Source: Nostocales cyanobacterium
Lineage (GTDB): Bacteria; Cyanobacteriota; Cyanobacteriia; Cyanobacteriales; Nostocaceae
Direction of reading: 5' to 3'
Assembly (NCBI GenBank): GCA_004292695.1
Contig: RDXV01000004.1
Coordinates: forward strand, 16,472-80,471
Length of the DNA stretch: 64,000 bases
In this document: positions 1 to 9,128 of the stretch, piece by piece
How the letters are laid out: every line of letters starts with the position of its first letter
Numbering within the stretch: the stretch's first letter is position 1
Program-made: the position numbers and the translations under genes
Notes under the pieces: generated by a model
Told to the model about the DNA's origin: nothing
Databases searched by the model: none
Seen by the model: only the letters and a program-made list of their open reading frames with translations

Positions 1-721
1 AAAAGCGGCACATTTCAGGACAACTCCGCACCACTTCCACCATAAAAATATTTTCCCAAGCTGATTTTTCTGTAACAACAGTAGAAGCAGAAAGAGTATT
101 TCCTCGGTAAGTTTGCTTTTGAATAACCGCTGGAATATCGCTATCAATAGGATTTATAGATTTGATTTCTCCATCATCACTAACATATTCAACTGCATAT
201 AAACTAGGAATATAAATACCCGGAACTTGCGCTAAACGTCTTAATTTTACTTCCCTTTGGGCATTTCTCACTTCTTTATAAGCATCAATAAAATTACCTA
301 ACAAAAATTCCCCATCACCCAACAAAATCACATCAAAAAAATCTGCAAAAGGTTCAGGGTTAGCAGTCAAAACCGGACCACCACCAAACACCAAAGGATG
401 ATTTTCTGTTCTTTCATTAGCACGCAAAGGAATTTCTAAAGATTCCAAAAGATTGAAAATATTCACATAATCTAATTCCCAAGAAACAGAAAAACCTAAT
501 ATTTCTGGATTTCTCGGAAGCGGTTCTTGAATATCAGTAAATAAACGACTCACCTGTAAATCATCACGCATTGCTAAAGTTGCCCAAACCACCTGATACC
601 CAAGACTGGTAATACCCACAGTATACTCATTTGGGAAAGCGAAAATTAAAGGAATAGCATCAGTTTGGGGAGTTGCAGGAGTAAATAACAGACGTTCCGA
701 GTTAAAAACAGATGAAGTCAC
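1..721 (-). CDS. B12-binding-domain radical SAM protein (N-terminal part, cut by window edge)
   Basis: The frame runs off the left edge; about 240 residues are visible. It starts with GTG at 721 (MTSSVFNSERLLF) and has no clear Shine-Dalgarno. The visible part has the Rossmann-like B12-binding layout (FAFPNEYTVGITSLGYQVVW near the N-terminus, then a GGG motif in LVFGGGP). The last visible residues are RSCPEMCRF, the beginning of the CxxxCxxC cluster motif that binds the [4Fe-4S]/SAM in radical SAM enzymes. This arrangement matches uncharacterised cyanobacterial radical SAM proteins with a B12-binding domain. The substrate cannot be inferred. The third cluster cysteine and the catalytic barrel lie outside the window. 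Confidence 0.85.
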   Translation of the reverse strand, partial: MTSSVFNSERLLFTPATPQTDAIPLIFAFPNEYTVGITSLGYQVVWATLAMRDDLQVSRLFTDIQEPLPRNPEILGFSVSWELDYVNIFNLLESLEIPLRANERTENHPLVFGGGPVLTANPEPFADFFDVILLGDGEFLLGNFIDAYKEVRNAQREVKLRRLAQVPGIYIPSLYAVEYVSDDGEIKSINPIDSDIPAVIQKQTYRGNTLSASTVVTEKSAWENIFMVEVVRSCPEMCRF

Positions 722-913
722 AGGTTCTGATTAAAAGCAATAAATTTTCTCAATATAATTTTAACTCAAATTAGCTATTATCGGCACATTGATAGAATGC
801 AAAGATAAAAACCGTATTTTTTACCCCTGAATTCTCTTGTATATTATTGATTAGGAGCATCCCAATTTTAACAAAATAAATGCGGTGATACTCAAAAACC
901 TCTTATATCCTCT

Positions 914-945
914 TACCTTTGCGTTCTTTGCGTTCTTTGCGGTTC
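914..945. repeat. GCGTTCTTT-type short tandem repeat
   Basis: Tandem units of CTTTGCGTT end in CTTTGCGGTTC. The same family recurs, in either orientation, near 36660, 38915, 41330, 44245, 52455 and 56310. It is a dispersed intergenic repeat of this genome. The rest of the 722-1016 gap holds no recognisable gene. Confidence 0.7.
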
Positions 946-1016
946 AATCATATCAAGTCATGGAAAATTTTATTTCCCTAGATACAATAAAGTTAAACAT
1001 TTGGGATGCTACCCAT

Positions 1017-1271
1017 TTACTTATATTTAACCTTCAACCAGAGAATAATTAAATTAAAAAACAAAGTCAAACTATTAGCAAGAATAATCGGTAAAGCTCC
1101 CAAAATAATCCCATAAATCAACCATAAAAACAAACCACTGATAAAAGTAATTAGCATCACATAAGAAACATCCTTAGCTGACTTAGTTTTCCATGTTTGA
1201 AACATCTGCGGTAAAAAAGCAACAGTAGTTAAAGTTGCAGCAGCTAAACCTATAATAGTAATTAAATCCAT
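1017..1271 (-). CDS. SemiSWEET family sugar transporter
   Basis: 84 residues with three predicted membrane helices (about 3-22, 36-56, 60-80), the size of a bacterial SemiSWEET, which forms a homodimeric sugar channel in the inner membrane. The PQ-loop hallmark is in the first helix (VAFLPQMFQTWKTKSAKDVS). This Pro-Gln followed by the SxxDVS loop is characteristic of the MtN3/saliva family. It starts with ATG at 1271 and stands alone. The transported sugar is unknown (glucose or sucrose in characterised relatives). Confidence 0.85.
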   Translation of the reverse strand: MDLITIIGLAAATLTTVAFLPQMFQTWKTKSAKDVSYVMLITFISGLFLWLIYGIILGALPIILANSLTLFFNLIILWLKVKYK

Positions 1272-1317
1272 TTTCTTGAATGGTTAGAATCAAAGTATTA
1301 TCTTATAATATAGCAGT

Positions 1318-3234
1318 TTATTTGTTATTTATTTTATCCTTCTGTTTTTTAAGATATTTTTTAGCCCAGTTATAGCGTTTTTCATCTTTATTCAAAAGAT
1401 AGTTAACCAGTTCTTGACGCTGTTTTTCATCCTTTATCTTTTTCACAATTGACTTCATTTCTGAATCCATATCTAAAGGTTTAGCACCTCGTTTAATAGC
1501 TTCATTAAACCAATATTCACCATCTGAATATTGATATCTTTCAAAACAAATAGCACCCATTAATGTATAGGGATGGTGACTATCTGGTTGAAATTTCATT
1601 GCTTGACGAGCGCAATTTTCCGCACTCTCTAAGTTATCAATATCTCTAAAAGCACCACCCCTAGTCGTTAATAAAGCTGACTTGAGTTTATTATCAGAAA
1701 TTTTATTCAGTGGTAAGTCATCTGTTAACTGTAATGCTAAATTAGATTTTTCTGCTTTACGTAAATGACTACTAGCATTCACTAAATTCCACCTGTTACC
1801 AGTTCGTTTAAATTCCTGTTGATAAAAATTAGCTTCGATAATGTTATATTGAACAAATATTTTAGCGTAGAAAAAATTATTTTCCTGTAACCAAACAACA
1901 TCTTGAGGTTCTATTCTCTCACCTTTTTCTAATTTTTGCAAGATATCACATAAAGGATTTTGCAATGAATTATCCTTATATTCTCTAACACCATATTTTG
2001 ATTTAAGTAACTCAAAGTGTTTTTCTGTCATCAAAATAATAATATCTTGATAATCATTTAATTTTAACCATTCAATTTCTGCATCATTTAATAACTTGAA
2101 TGATTCTACTTTTGATTTTAGTTTATCTGAATATTTTTCTTTAGCAGTTTTGACAATATCATCATAACCATTATTTTCTAACCATTGAATATTGTCATCT
2201 GTGAAAAAATCTAAACTTCCTATTTTTGATTTGAGGAAATCAGCATATTTATCATTGACGATTTTAACTGTATCCAGCAACTTACGCTTTTTCAAATAAT
2301 TTACATCTTGCTCACCTAAATAATTACCAGAATCAACTTTTTTGAGTATTTTATAAAGATGAGATTTAGGAGAAGTATCTTCAAAATCAGTTGCTTGATA
2401 TTTAATCTTTAAATCAGCAAAATCTCGCGTTTTTTCCTCTTCCTCAGCAATAGCAATAGTTTCAGTTAATTCTTGTTCTTTCAACCAAGCAATTTCTGTA
2501 TCAATTAAACTTTCTTGAGATGCCAATTTTTTGAGAATCTGATATAACTGACTACCTACAGATTTACTTTTATATTTAGTAGCTTGATATCTTTCTTTTA
2601 ACGATGTAAATTCATTTCTTCTTTCTGCTTCTTGTTGTTTAACAAACCCTAAAGTTTCTAAAAGTTGGTTTTCCTGTAACCACTTATATTCAACCTCAGT
2701 TAACCTTTCAGCAACATCTATTTTTTTGAGAATAGAATACAATTCACTATCAAGATCAGAATTTCGATATTCACTTGCTTTATATTTAGACTTTAAATTT
2801 AAAAATTTCCTAGTTTCTACAGCAAAAATATTGATTTTACTGAAACCATGAGCAATTAACCAATTAGATTCTTTCTCAGTTAAAAAATCACCTGCATTAA
2901 TCCTAATTAAAATGAAATATAAAGGACTTATCGCCCAATCAATATTATAATTATTAACTTGATACTTATATTTTAAACTATTAAATTCAACTCCTAATTT
3001 TATCCGTTCTTTGCTTTTTTGTTTTTGTTCAACTCTAATAAAATTAGCAGTATTTAAAAGTTGCTCTTTCTGTAACCAAATATATTCTAAATCACTCAGT
3101 TCCAATCCTAAATCAGCTTTTCTGAGAATGAAATAGAGTGGACTATCAGGAGAAGTATTTTCATAATTACTAGCCTGATATTTTTCTTTTAAAGCCGCAA
3201 AATGTTGAGAATTAATTTCATATTCTTGAGTCAT
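1318..3234 (-). CDS. Tandem-repeat protein (about 55-65 aa repeats) with TPR-like C-terminus
   Basis: I do not recognise a named family. The N-terminal ~460 residues are a run of repeats: six long units (pattern F..LK.KYQA..Y....S.LY.ILKK....L...E..WL.E..L..T) and, between the fifth and the last long unit, two short ones of about 38 residues (FLKSKIGSL, KLKSKVESF) that keep only the WL..N half. The last ~170 residues carry TPR-like helices (ALLTTRGGAFRDI, HPYTLMGAICFE) and end very Lys-rich. There is no signal peptide or membrane segment, so it is probably a soluble scaffold or interaction protein. The second ATG (3234, MTQEYEI) is better spaced from AGGGTG than the first (3243). Confidence 0.75.
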   Translation of the reverse strand: MTQEYEINSQHFAALKEKYQASNYENTSPDSPLYFILRKADLGLELSDLEYIWLQKEQLLNTANFIRVEQKQKSKERIKLGVEFNSLKYKYQVNNYNIDWAISPLYFILIRINAGDFLTEKESNWLIAHGFSKINIFAVETRKFLNLKSKYKASEYRNSDLDSELYSILKKIDVAERLTEVEYKWLQENQLLETLGFVKQQEAERRNEFTSLKERYQATKYKSKSVGSQLYQILKKLASQESLIDTEIAWLKEQELTETIAIAEEEEKTRDFADLKIKYQATDFEDTSPKSHLYKILKKVDSGNYLGEQDVNYLKKRKLLDTVKIVNDKYADFLKSKIGSLDFFTDDNIQWLENNGYDDIVKTAKEKYSDKLKSKVESFKLLNDAEIEWLKLNDYQDIIILMTEKHFELLKSKYGVREYKDNSLQNPLCDILQKLEKGERIEPQDVVWLQENNFFYAKIFVQYNIIEANFYQQEFKRTGNRWNLVNASSHLRKAEKSNLALQLTDDLPLNKISDNKLKSALLTTRGGAFRDIDNLESAENCARQAMKFQPDSHHPYTLMGAICFERYQYSDGEYWFNEAIKRGAKPLDMDSEMKSIVKKIKDEKQRQELVNYLLNKDEKRYNWAKKYLKKQKDKINNK

Positions 3235-3335
3235 AAAATGCACCCTAAAATAAAATAAATATCTTTCACAACCTAAATGCTAGAGAAAGAGTATTCATCA
3301 TGAATACTCCTTAAAAAATCAACTAAAATTCACCA

Positions 3336-3566
3336 CTAATAACGATTTTTATAGTAATCTAAAATCTGCTTTACCCTTGTTTCCGCATCAGATGTCCAAG
3401 AAACAGACAAACCAGCAATTTGACTTTGATAATAGTCAAACTCTGAAGAAGTTTGAGGAATTAAATCTACACTTACCCCTTCCAATTGTCGCAAATGTGC
3501 AGCTATTTCTCGATATACCGCCAAAGGTAAATTAGGAAATTCAATGATTTTGTGAGTTTGCTCCAT
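3336..3566 (-). CDS. Conserved hypothetical 76-aa protein
   Basis: A small protein (MEQTHKIIEFPNLPLAVYRE) with no signal peptide or membrane segment. It is predicted alpha/beta: a hydrophobic IIEFPNLPLAVYREIAAHL helix, then a strand-rich part with SVSW. It looks like a short cyanobacterial protein of unknown function. It lies on the same strand as the PilP-like lipoprotein upstream and the repeat protein downstream, about 100 bp from each, so co-transcription is possible but not shown. No function is assigned. Confidence 0.6.
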   Translation of the reverse strand: MEQTHKIIEFPNLPLAVYREIAAHLRQLEGVSVDLIPQTSSEFDYYQSQIAGLSVSWTSDAETRVKQILDYYKNRY

Positions 3567-3683
3567 AGAAATAAAATAAAACCGGAAATATCCGGTTATG
3601 AAACTTTGTTTTCTGCCATTAATGTAACCGTGTACAAATTAATAACTGTACTCAAATCACAATCAAAACAGTACCACAAAATT

Positions 3684-4610
3684 TTAAAGAGGTGAATTCA
3701 TCGCAATTGAATTTCCTACAGAAGCAGTCTTAGATGGATCAGTTTTGGGTTTTGCTCCCACCGCTTTAGCAACCTCAATTCCGTACTGTTCAAACACCAC
3801 AATTGGATCAGAACCACCATTCATTTCAATTCGTTTTACCAAAACACCATCAGCTAATCTTTGTCCAGCTTGAACATGACGGCTAGTTCTTTCACCAGGT
3901 ACTTTAATAATCGCTTTGGGTTGTTTACCAATTAAAACCACACCGCTCACATAAACTGCTTCTGCTGTTTCTGGTTTTGGTGGTTCAGGTAGAACAGGTT
4001 CTAACTTTTTAGGAGTTACAACTTGAGGTATAACCTTGGGCAGTACCGGTGCTACAGGTGGCTTAGGTTTGGGTAAGGAGGCAATTGTATTACCAGTCCT
4101 CACATTTGGTCTTCCTTGGGCTGTACCTTGTGGCTGTCTTGGTGTTCCTAGCTGTATTGGTTGTCTAAGTTGTGGAGGTGTATTTTGATTTCCACCCCTT
4201 GTTTGCTGTGTTGATGGTGTTCTAATTTGCTCCACAGGCAAAGGTGGAGGTATAGGTACTGGTTTTGGATTCAGAGAAGGAATAGACCTTGGAGAAATCA
4301 CAATTTCCCCAAAAGGATCATTTCTTCCTTGTCTTATTTCCTTAACACGCACCTCTGGCTTAGTGGGTTCAGTTAAGCCGGGATTTTTGGGAGCAAAAAC
4401 AGAACCAACTGTGGGAACAACTTCAGGAGTAGATCCAGGAGATGATCCGTCAGTGGATGGTTTTGTCGCTGTTGTTGTATCCTGGTTAGCTGGAGGATTT
4501 TGTGATGTGTCCTTAGGTGTCGGTGGAATAGTTCCAGTGTCTCCTATCGTACATCCGGCGATCGCCAGACTGAAAATAGCCGCAACTGCAATTTTAGAAT
4601 TTATGCCCAT
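3684..4610 (-). CDS. Pro-rich lipoprotein, PilP/GspC-like C-terminal domain
   Basis: The start was set at ATG 4610 (MGINSKIAVAAIFSLAIAGC), giving a lipoprotein signal with lipobox LAIAGC and a GAGAAGAG ribosome site just upstream; a longer frame to 4670 exists but would bury the signal. After the Cys come Thr/Pro-rich linkers (residues ~25-215), including the NDPFGEI motif seen before pilus-assembly PilP domains. A compact C-terminal beta domain follows (VYVSGVVLIGKQPKAIIKVP ... VLVKRIEMNGG ... VVFEQYGIEVAKAVG), resembling the PilP/GspC fold that links the inner-membrane pilus platform to the secretin. It lies next to sigF, a regulator of pilus and motility genes in other cyanobacteria, which fits a surface-structure role. 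The PilP assignment is by pattern only. Confidence 0.65.
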   Translation of the reverse strand: MGINSKIAVAAIFSLAIAGCTIGDTGTIPPTPKDTSQNPPANQDTTTATKPSTDGSSPGSTPEVVPTVGSVFAPKNPGLTEPTKPEVRVKEIRQGRNDPFGEIVISPRSIPSLNPKPVPIPPPLPVEQIRTPSTQQTRGGNQNTPPQLRQPIQLGTPRQPQGTAQGRPNVRTGNTIASLPKPKPPVAPVLPKVIPQVVTPKKLEPVLPEPPKPETAEAVYVSGVVLIGKQPKAIIKVPGERTSRHVQAGQRLADGVLVKRIEMNGGSDPIVVFEQYGIEVAKAVGAKPKTDPSKTASVGNSIAMNSPL

Positions 4611-4788
4611 TAGCTCTTCTCGATAGCTATAGGAAAGTTTGTTTATGAAATTAACACGCCTGAACCACATAATTAAATATTCCAGGCAAAGTCTGTCTTC
4701 TTTATAACCTAAATTCTTACTTTGCGCTGGTTATTTTTAACACTTTCAGATGTAGTAACTAGCTAGTCACTAACCAAAAATTTTAGTT

Positions 4789-5565
4789 TTAGTGATCTCC
4801 AGCATTCATAATCTGTTTTAACAAACTCAGTCCTTTTTTCACCTGGCGAGAAACCGTCACTACACTAATTCCTAAATGTTCTGCAACTTGCTTCTGAGTT
4901 AAATCCTGTAAAAACACACATTCGAGAACTTCACGAGTCCGATTTTCTAGCTGTACCAGCGCTTGTTGTAATCTGATTTGATCCTCTTGCGCCAACTGGA
5001 AACTACGATAACTAGGATCAGGAACTAATTCACCCAAACTGGTAGCACCCTCTTCACAATCTTGAATAGGTACATCTAAGCTGAGAGGAGAACGGTTAAC
5101 CCATGCTAATTTAACTTCCTGCCATTCACTGTGGGGAATTCCCAGAGCTTCCGCTATTTCTGCGTCTGAAGGTTGGCGGTTATGTTGTTCCCGTAGAGAA
5201 CGGCTAATACCGATAGCTTGTTGTTGTAAGGCTAACCAGCGGCGAGGAATTCGCATAGTTACACCTTTATCTCTCAAATAGTGCTGAATTTCGCCCCGAA
5301 TATAGGGAATAGCATAGGAACTAAAAGCATTACCCTTAGAAAGCTCAAACTTCTCAATAGCTCTAATTAGTCCCATACAACCGACCTGAAGTAAGTCTTC
5401 TTGACTTTCTTGACATTGGTTACTCCAGTAATGAACTTCTTTTCTCACAAGTCCATAATTTAGCTTCACCAATTGATTGCGAATACGTTCTGAAGGACTT
5501 TGTTCGTATTCCCGCAAAAGTTGGTAAATTTCATGTTTTAGTTCGGTTGTGGCTGTAGTATTCAT
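4789..5565 (-). CDS. sigF: RNA polymerase sigma factor SigF (group 3)
   Basis: 258 residues with the full sigma-70 layout: region 2 (LVRKEVHYWSNQ, EDLLQVGCMGLIRAIEKFE, SYAIPYIRGEIQHYLRD), region 3 (RIPRRWLALQQQAIGISRSL and a PSDAEIAEALG helix), and region 4 with the helix-turn-helix LTQKQVAEHLGISVVTVSRQ that reads the -35 box. It lacks the region 1.2 and length of the principal sigma, and matches the cyanobacterial SigF/SigB-like alternative factors. SigF controls type IV pilus and motility genes in Synechocystis; its targets here are not shown. The upstream 640 bp without genes probably hold its promoter. No anti-sigma gene is adjacent. Confidence 0.88.
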   Translation of the reverse strand: MNTTATTELKHEIYQLLREYEQSPSERIRNQLVKLNYGLVRKEVHYWSNQCQESQEDLLQVGCMGLIRAIEKFELSKGNAFSSYAIPYIRGEIQHYLRDKGVTMRIPRRWLALQQQAIGISRSLREQHNRQPSDAEIAEALGIPHSEWQEVKLAWVNRSPLSLDVPIQDCEEGATSLGELVPDPSYRSFQLAQEDQIRLQQALVQLENRTREVLECVFLQDLTQKQVAEHLGISVVTVSRQVKKGLSLLKQIMNAGDH

Positions 5566-6205
5566 AGCACATTGAGGTTGTGAAGTGGTATTTTTTTTAA
5601 TCGCTTTTTAATTTAGGTCCCGTCATCTTGGGAAAAATCATCAGACTGTTTACAACTAACTCATAAACTTGTAAACAATGTTTGTAGACAGTGTGCGAGA
5701 AAGTCTGGAGGATGAAATCAAAAATACTTAGGCCTTCCCAAAGATGATGTTGTGAGTTTTTAATTAGTTGGACTTGAGTAGAACTTAGAACTGTGTCGCT
5801 TATTAAACAGCTAACCTAGAATCAAAGTATACAATTAAAGCACCAATGTCAAACCGAAATCGTACCTAAATTTAGCAAGTTCCCAAAATTAATATAAGAT
5901 ATACCTATAAGTATCTACTCCTTAGATACAATTTAATTTTCGCTGAGAAACAGCTATCAATTAGTAAGGTCACGTAAGTAAATCTCTAAACTTCACTTAT
6001 TCTTAACACAAGTAGTTAAATATCAGTCAATTTACTGATGAGAATATACAGAAACTTCACACAAGAATAAAAAAACGATGAAATTTATAGTCATAAAAAA
6101 AACCCACTGACCCGTAGACATAACAGGACAGTTAGGTTAATTTTTGTTAATTAAGTATTTGTTAATTAAGGGTTGCTATTCCCGTAGCTTACCCAAATTT
6201 CTGGA
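5566..6205. other. Gene-free stretch between psbO and sigF
   Basis: An AT-rich 640-bp gap. It should contain the sigF promoter and the end of the psbO transcript. I see no ORF with coding character, no RNA gene and no clear terminator hairpin. Confidence 0.5.
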
Positions 6206-7039
6206 TTAGGCGCGATTTGTTTGTACACGACCATAGAATAAACCACGAACTTTCACCTCTTTAGGTTCACCAGCGCCCAAATCGGTATCAGAAGGCTGTT
6301 CACTGACAAAAGTACCAGCAATTTCTCCAGTAACACTATCAACTTTAGCTACTTGTAAAGAAATCTTACCGTTAAGAATATCCGCACGTTTAACATTGGC
6401 GCGAACTAATTCTTCATCGTCAGCTTGAGCAGGTAAAGCTACCGCATTATCATAACCGCTAACAATACCACGACCTTTGGGATCTAAGAAAGCAGCACCA
6501 CGATAGGAAGGAACTTTAAAAGAACCTTCAAAGTCAGTGGAAGTGTTAATACTGGTCGAATTAGGCTGTGTTTGTGCCACCAAATTTTTGATAGTAAACA
6601 AGAAAGGAACTGACTCACCACCAGGTAACTTCACGGTGATAGCTTGGAAGTCCAGACCATCTTGTTCCACAAAAGTCAGACTCTTATCTGGGTTAATTTT
6701 CAAATCACCTTGTACTTGGTCAATAGTAGAAGTGTAGCGAGTTAACAACTTACCAGCTACAAACTCAGCTTCTTGTCTCTTATTAGCAGGTTCTTCTTTA
6801 ACAAAGTAATTGGTTGGTTCTAAGCAAAGTTCTGTAATGCTATAGGAAAGACTATCATCTAAAGCAATAGAACCCCGGCTAGTTTCTGCCAATTGAGGAC
6901 ACTTGTTAGCCAAACCAGTACCTCTAATTTGTTCATAGGTGAGTAAATCTTTGCCGTTGGAAGCGGGCGCTTCACTACAAGCAGTTATTAGTCCCAAACA
7001 CAAAGCTAAAAAAGCAACTATTAAAGCGCGATACCTCAT
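6206..7039 (-). CDS. psbO: Photosystem II manganese-stabilising protein PsbO
   Basis: Extrinsic 33-kDa protein of the oxygen-evolving complex, on the lumenal face of photosystem II, stabilising the Mn4CaO5 cluster. The start was placed at ATG 7039 (MRYRALIVAFLALCLGLITA), where TTGAGGT is a good ribosome site; the frame extends six codons further. The N-terminal ~25 residues are a signal for thylakoid-lumen export. Family signatures are LTYEQIRGTGLANKCPQL, the conserved Cys pair (NKCP and ELCLEP) that forms the disulfide, RGSIALDD, and the beta-barrel segments SYRGAAFLDPKGRG and VRGLFYGR. About 277 aa is normal. It is a single-gene unit. Confidence 0.98.
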   Translation of the reverse strand: MRYRALIVAFLALCLGLITACSEAPASNGKDLLTYEQIRGTGLANKCPQLAETSRGSIALDDSLSYSITELCLEPTNYFVKEEPANKRQEAEFVAGKLLTRYTSTIDQVQGDLKINPDKSLTFVEQDGLDFQAITVKLPGGESVPFLFTIKNLVAQTQPNSTSINTSTDFEGSFKVPSYRGAAFLDPKGRGIVSGYDNAVALPAQADDEELVRANVKRADILNGKISLQVAKVDSVTGEIAGTFVSEQPSDTDLGAGEPKEVKVRGLFYGRVQTNRA

Positions 7040-7360
7040 GGTCAACCTCAATGTCATTAATATCTAAATTGTCAAAATACTCTACTAAATGTAATTAAAC
7101 GCATTTTTTCCAGGATGGAAGTTTTAGCTGGTTAAGCGTTCAACCAAAATTAAAACTTTGGTAACACTGAGCAGAGTTTGGCTAAATTGGTGAGTAGGCC
7201 ATAACACAGAAACGCCTCAAGGTATCCTGTACTGAACAAGAAGTGGGCTATACTTCGTGGATTGCTTTTGCATCAACAAAACAAAAGCGGCTTTACTCAA
7301 GTCTTTTATATTATGTATGTATTGCCAGTACACACAACTGGGACAAAAAGCTAACTGATG

Positions 7361-7658
7361 TTAACCATAGCCAGTTTTTGTTTCCCGCTTGATTCTGAAA
7401 GTGTTGGAACTATCAAGTGAACAGGCTGATACGGCCAACCTGACCGCTTCTTAACCTCAATCAATGACAGCATTTACATCTAGAGTCACACTCAAAACCA
7501 CACTTATCACATTTGAACACCCTTTGAGATAATGACAGAGATAATTTTTTCTCAACACAGCTACAGCGGGTTCTACTACTGGGATCAAATCTATCCACTA
7601 CAACTAAACTTACTCCCACATAGTTGAATTTTATCTTGAATCTGTCTGTTAAACTCAC
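7361..7658 (-). pseudogene. Degraded C-terminus of an IS200/IS605-type TnpB
   Basis: The frame from 7658 reads FNYVGVSLVVVDRFDPSSRT then CSCVEKKLSLSLSQRVFKCDKCGFECDSR: the zinc-finger end of TnpB, the RNA-guided nuclease of IS605-type elements (PSSKTCSxCG ... CxxCG ... DRDxNAA). Two defects are visible. The first CxxC is disturbed (RCSC), and a frameshift near 7480 moves the reading to VNAVI, followed by in-frame stops and RLAVSACSLDSSNTFRIKRE before the stop at 7361. No intact tnpA or full tnpB is nearby. Its 5' part overlaps the 5' side of the next (+) gene. Confidence 0.75.
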
Positions 7659-7698
7659 AAAAACCTATCTCGCTTACATCCTACTCACCACAACTTAT

Positions 7699-8010
7699 AT
7701 GAATATTAATCCTGATAATTCATCTGATCAGAATTTGTCTGTGCAGTTGCAATCTGTTAAAATTGCCATCCAGGATGCTACTCAAACTTGTCAAGGAAAT
7801 GTAATATTACTATTAGCTTTGCTCAGGCAGTTAGAAAATTTACATAGAGAAATTCGGGATGGAGTTTTTCAGGAAAGTTTGCCTGATAATCGTCAAAGAC
7901 TCTATGCTTTACTCAAAGATATTGAATCTCAAGGTGGTTGGCCTTATATTGAACGGATGCGGCTACAGGCATTCTTAGCCAATTTGTCAGATGAAATTGA
8001 AAATAAATAA
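7699..8010 (+). CDS. Conserved hypothetical 103-aa protein
   Basis: The start was taken at ATG 7699 (MNINPDNSSDQNLSVQLQSV); a longer frame to 7624 would run through the antisense tnpB remnant. The protein is mostly alpha-helical (VKIAIQDATQTCQGNVILLL, ALLRQLENLHREIRDGVFQE, WPYIERMRLQAFLANLSDE), with no membrane segment or signal. It looks like a small cyanobacterial helical protein. Its position before ftsQ is not by itself evidence for a division role. Function unknown. Confidence 0.6.
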   Translation: MNINPDNSSDQNLSVQLQSVKIAIQDATQTCQGNVILLLALLRQLENLHREIRDGVFQESLPDNRQRLYALLKDIESQGGWPYIERMRLQAFLANLSDEIENK

Positions 8011-8243
8011 TAGGGTATAAAAAATACCAGTATATAGGAATTTGCCATACTGATAATTATTTACTGGTTTTCCGTCATCTTCATTTGACTAGGGACTAGC
8101 ATAGAAACTAATGAGGGGTATGATCCGTTACCAAAAATTATTTAAACCTGTTAAATTATCAAGGATTTTAAAATTTTTGCTAGAAAAACTAAATTTAGCA
8201 CTTGATCCTATAAGAATTAGACTGCAACCACAGAGGGGTTTTA

Positions 8244-9128
8244 ATGGCAGGTATCATCTCAGTTTCCCGTAAAGATTTAGCCAAACGTCGTCAAAAGCTA
8301 CGTCAGCAAAGACGGATTAAAATTATTCAAACTATCTGGAGAACATTAGCCGCTTCGGGTATGGCAGGTGGACTACTGTGGTTAACTGTCCAACCGATTT
8401 GGGTACTGAGGACTCCTACCCAAGTAGTCATGACATCAAACAATCAAATACTATCCTCACAAACAATTGAATCACTTTTGGCTCTTTCCTATCCCCAGTC
8501 TCTCTGGCGAATTGAACCAGCTAGTATTGCCGAAACATTGAAACAACAGCCAGCAATATCACAGGTAAATGTCAGCCGTCGTCTGTTTCCCCCAGGGCTA
8601 ATTATCGAAGTTCATGAGAGATTACCAGTAGCAATTAGTCAAATAGCACCCACACCAAATATTAATAAATGTCAAACTCAGTCCCCAACCTCAGCAAATT
8701 CTGAAACACAACCCAAAAATTCATGTTTAAAAAATCCCAAAACTCAGAACAAACAAAATCAGGTTAATTTATTAGACGCTAATGGAGCTTTGATCCCCTG
8801 GGAAAAATACACTGCGCTTAATCCTAATGGTAAATTACCTAGCTTGAAAGTAGTTGGTGTCCCAGAACAATATCGTGCCTACTGGAATCAACTTTACCAA
8901 GCTGTTAGTCAGAGTTCTGTTCAAGTTACAGAAATTGATTGCCAAAATCCCAGCAATATTATTTTGAAAACTGAACTCGGTCCTGTACACCTTGGTGTTC
9001 CTACTCAATTAGCAGAAAAATTTCATGTATTAGAGCAAATTCAACAAGCACCGTCAAAACCAGATTCTAAACAAATAGGCTATATTGATATAAAAAATCC
9101 TAATTCTTTGTTGTTACATATTAATTAA
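8244..9128 (+). CDS. ftsQ: Cell division protein FtsQ (POTRA domain)
   Basis: 294 residues in the bitopic FtsQ/DivIB layout: a basic cytoplasmic N-terminus (residues 1-34, rich in R and K), one membrane helix (about 35-55, LAASGMAGGLLWLTVQPIWV), then a POTRA domain (LSSQTIESLLAL, SLWRIEPASIAETLKQQPAI, VNVSRRLFPPGLIIEVHERL) and a beta-rich C-terminal part. FtsQ bridges early and late divisome proteins on the outer face of the inner membrane. Residues ~130-170 are a Ser/Thr/Asn/Lys-rich insertion. ATG 8244 follows AGAGGGG. ftsZ lies 975 bp downstream on the same strand, as in other Nostocales. Confidence 0.88.
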   Translation: MAGIISVSRKDLAKRRQKLRQQRRIKIIQTIWRTLAASGMAGGLLWLTVQPIWVLRTPTQVVMTSNNQILSSQTIESLLALSYPQSLWRIEPASIAETLKQQPAISQVNVSRRLFPPGLIIEVHERLPVAISQIAPTPNINKCQTQSPTSANSETQPKNSCLKNPKTQNKQNQVNLLDANGALIPWEKYTALNPNGKLPSLKVVGVPEQYRAYWNQLYQAVSQSSVQVTEIDCQNPSNIILKTELGPVHLGVPTQLAEKFHVLEQIQQAPSKPDSKQIGYIDIKNPNSLLLHIN

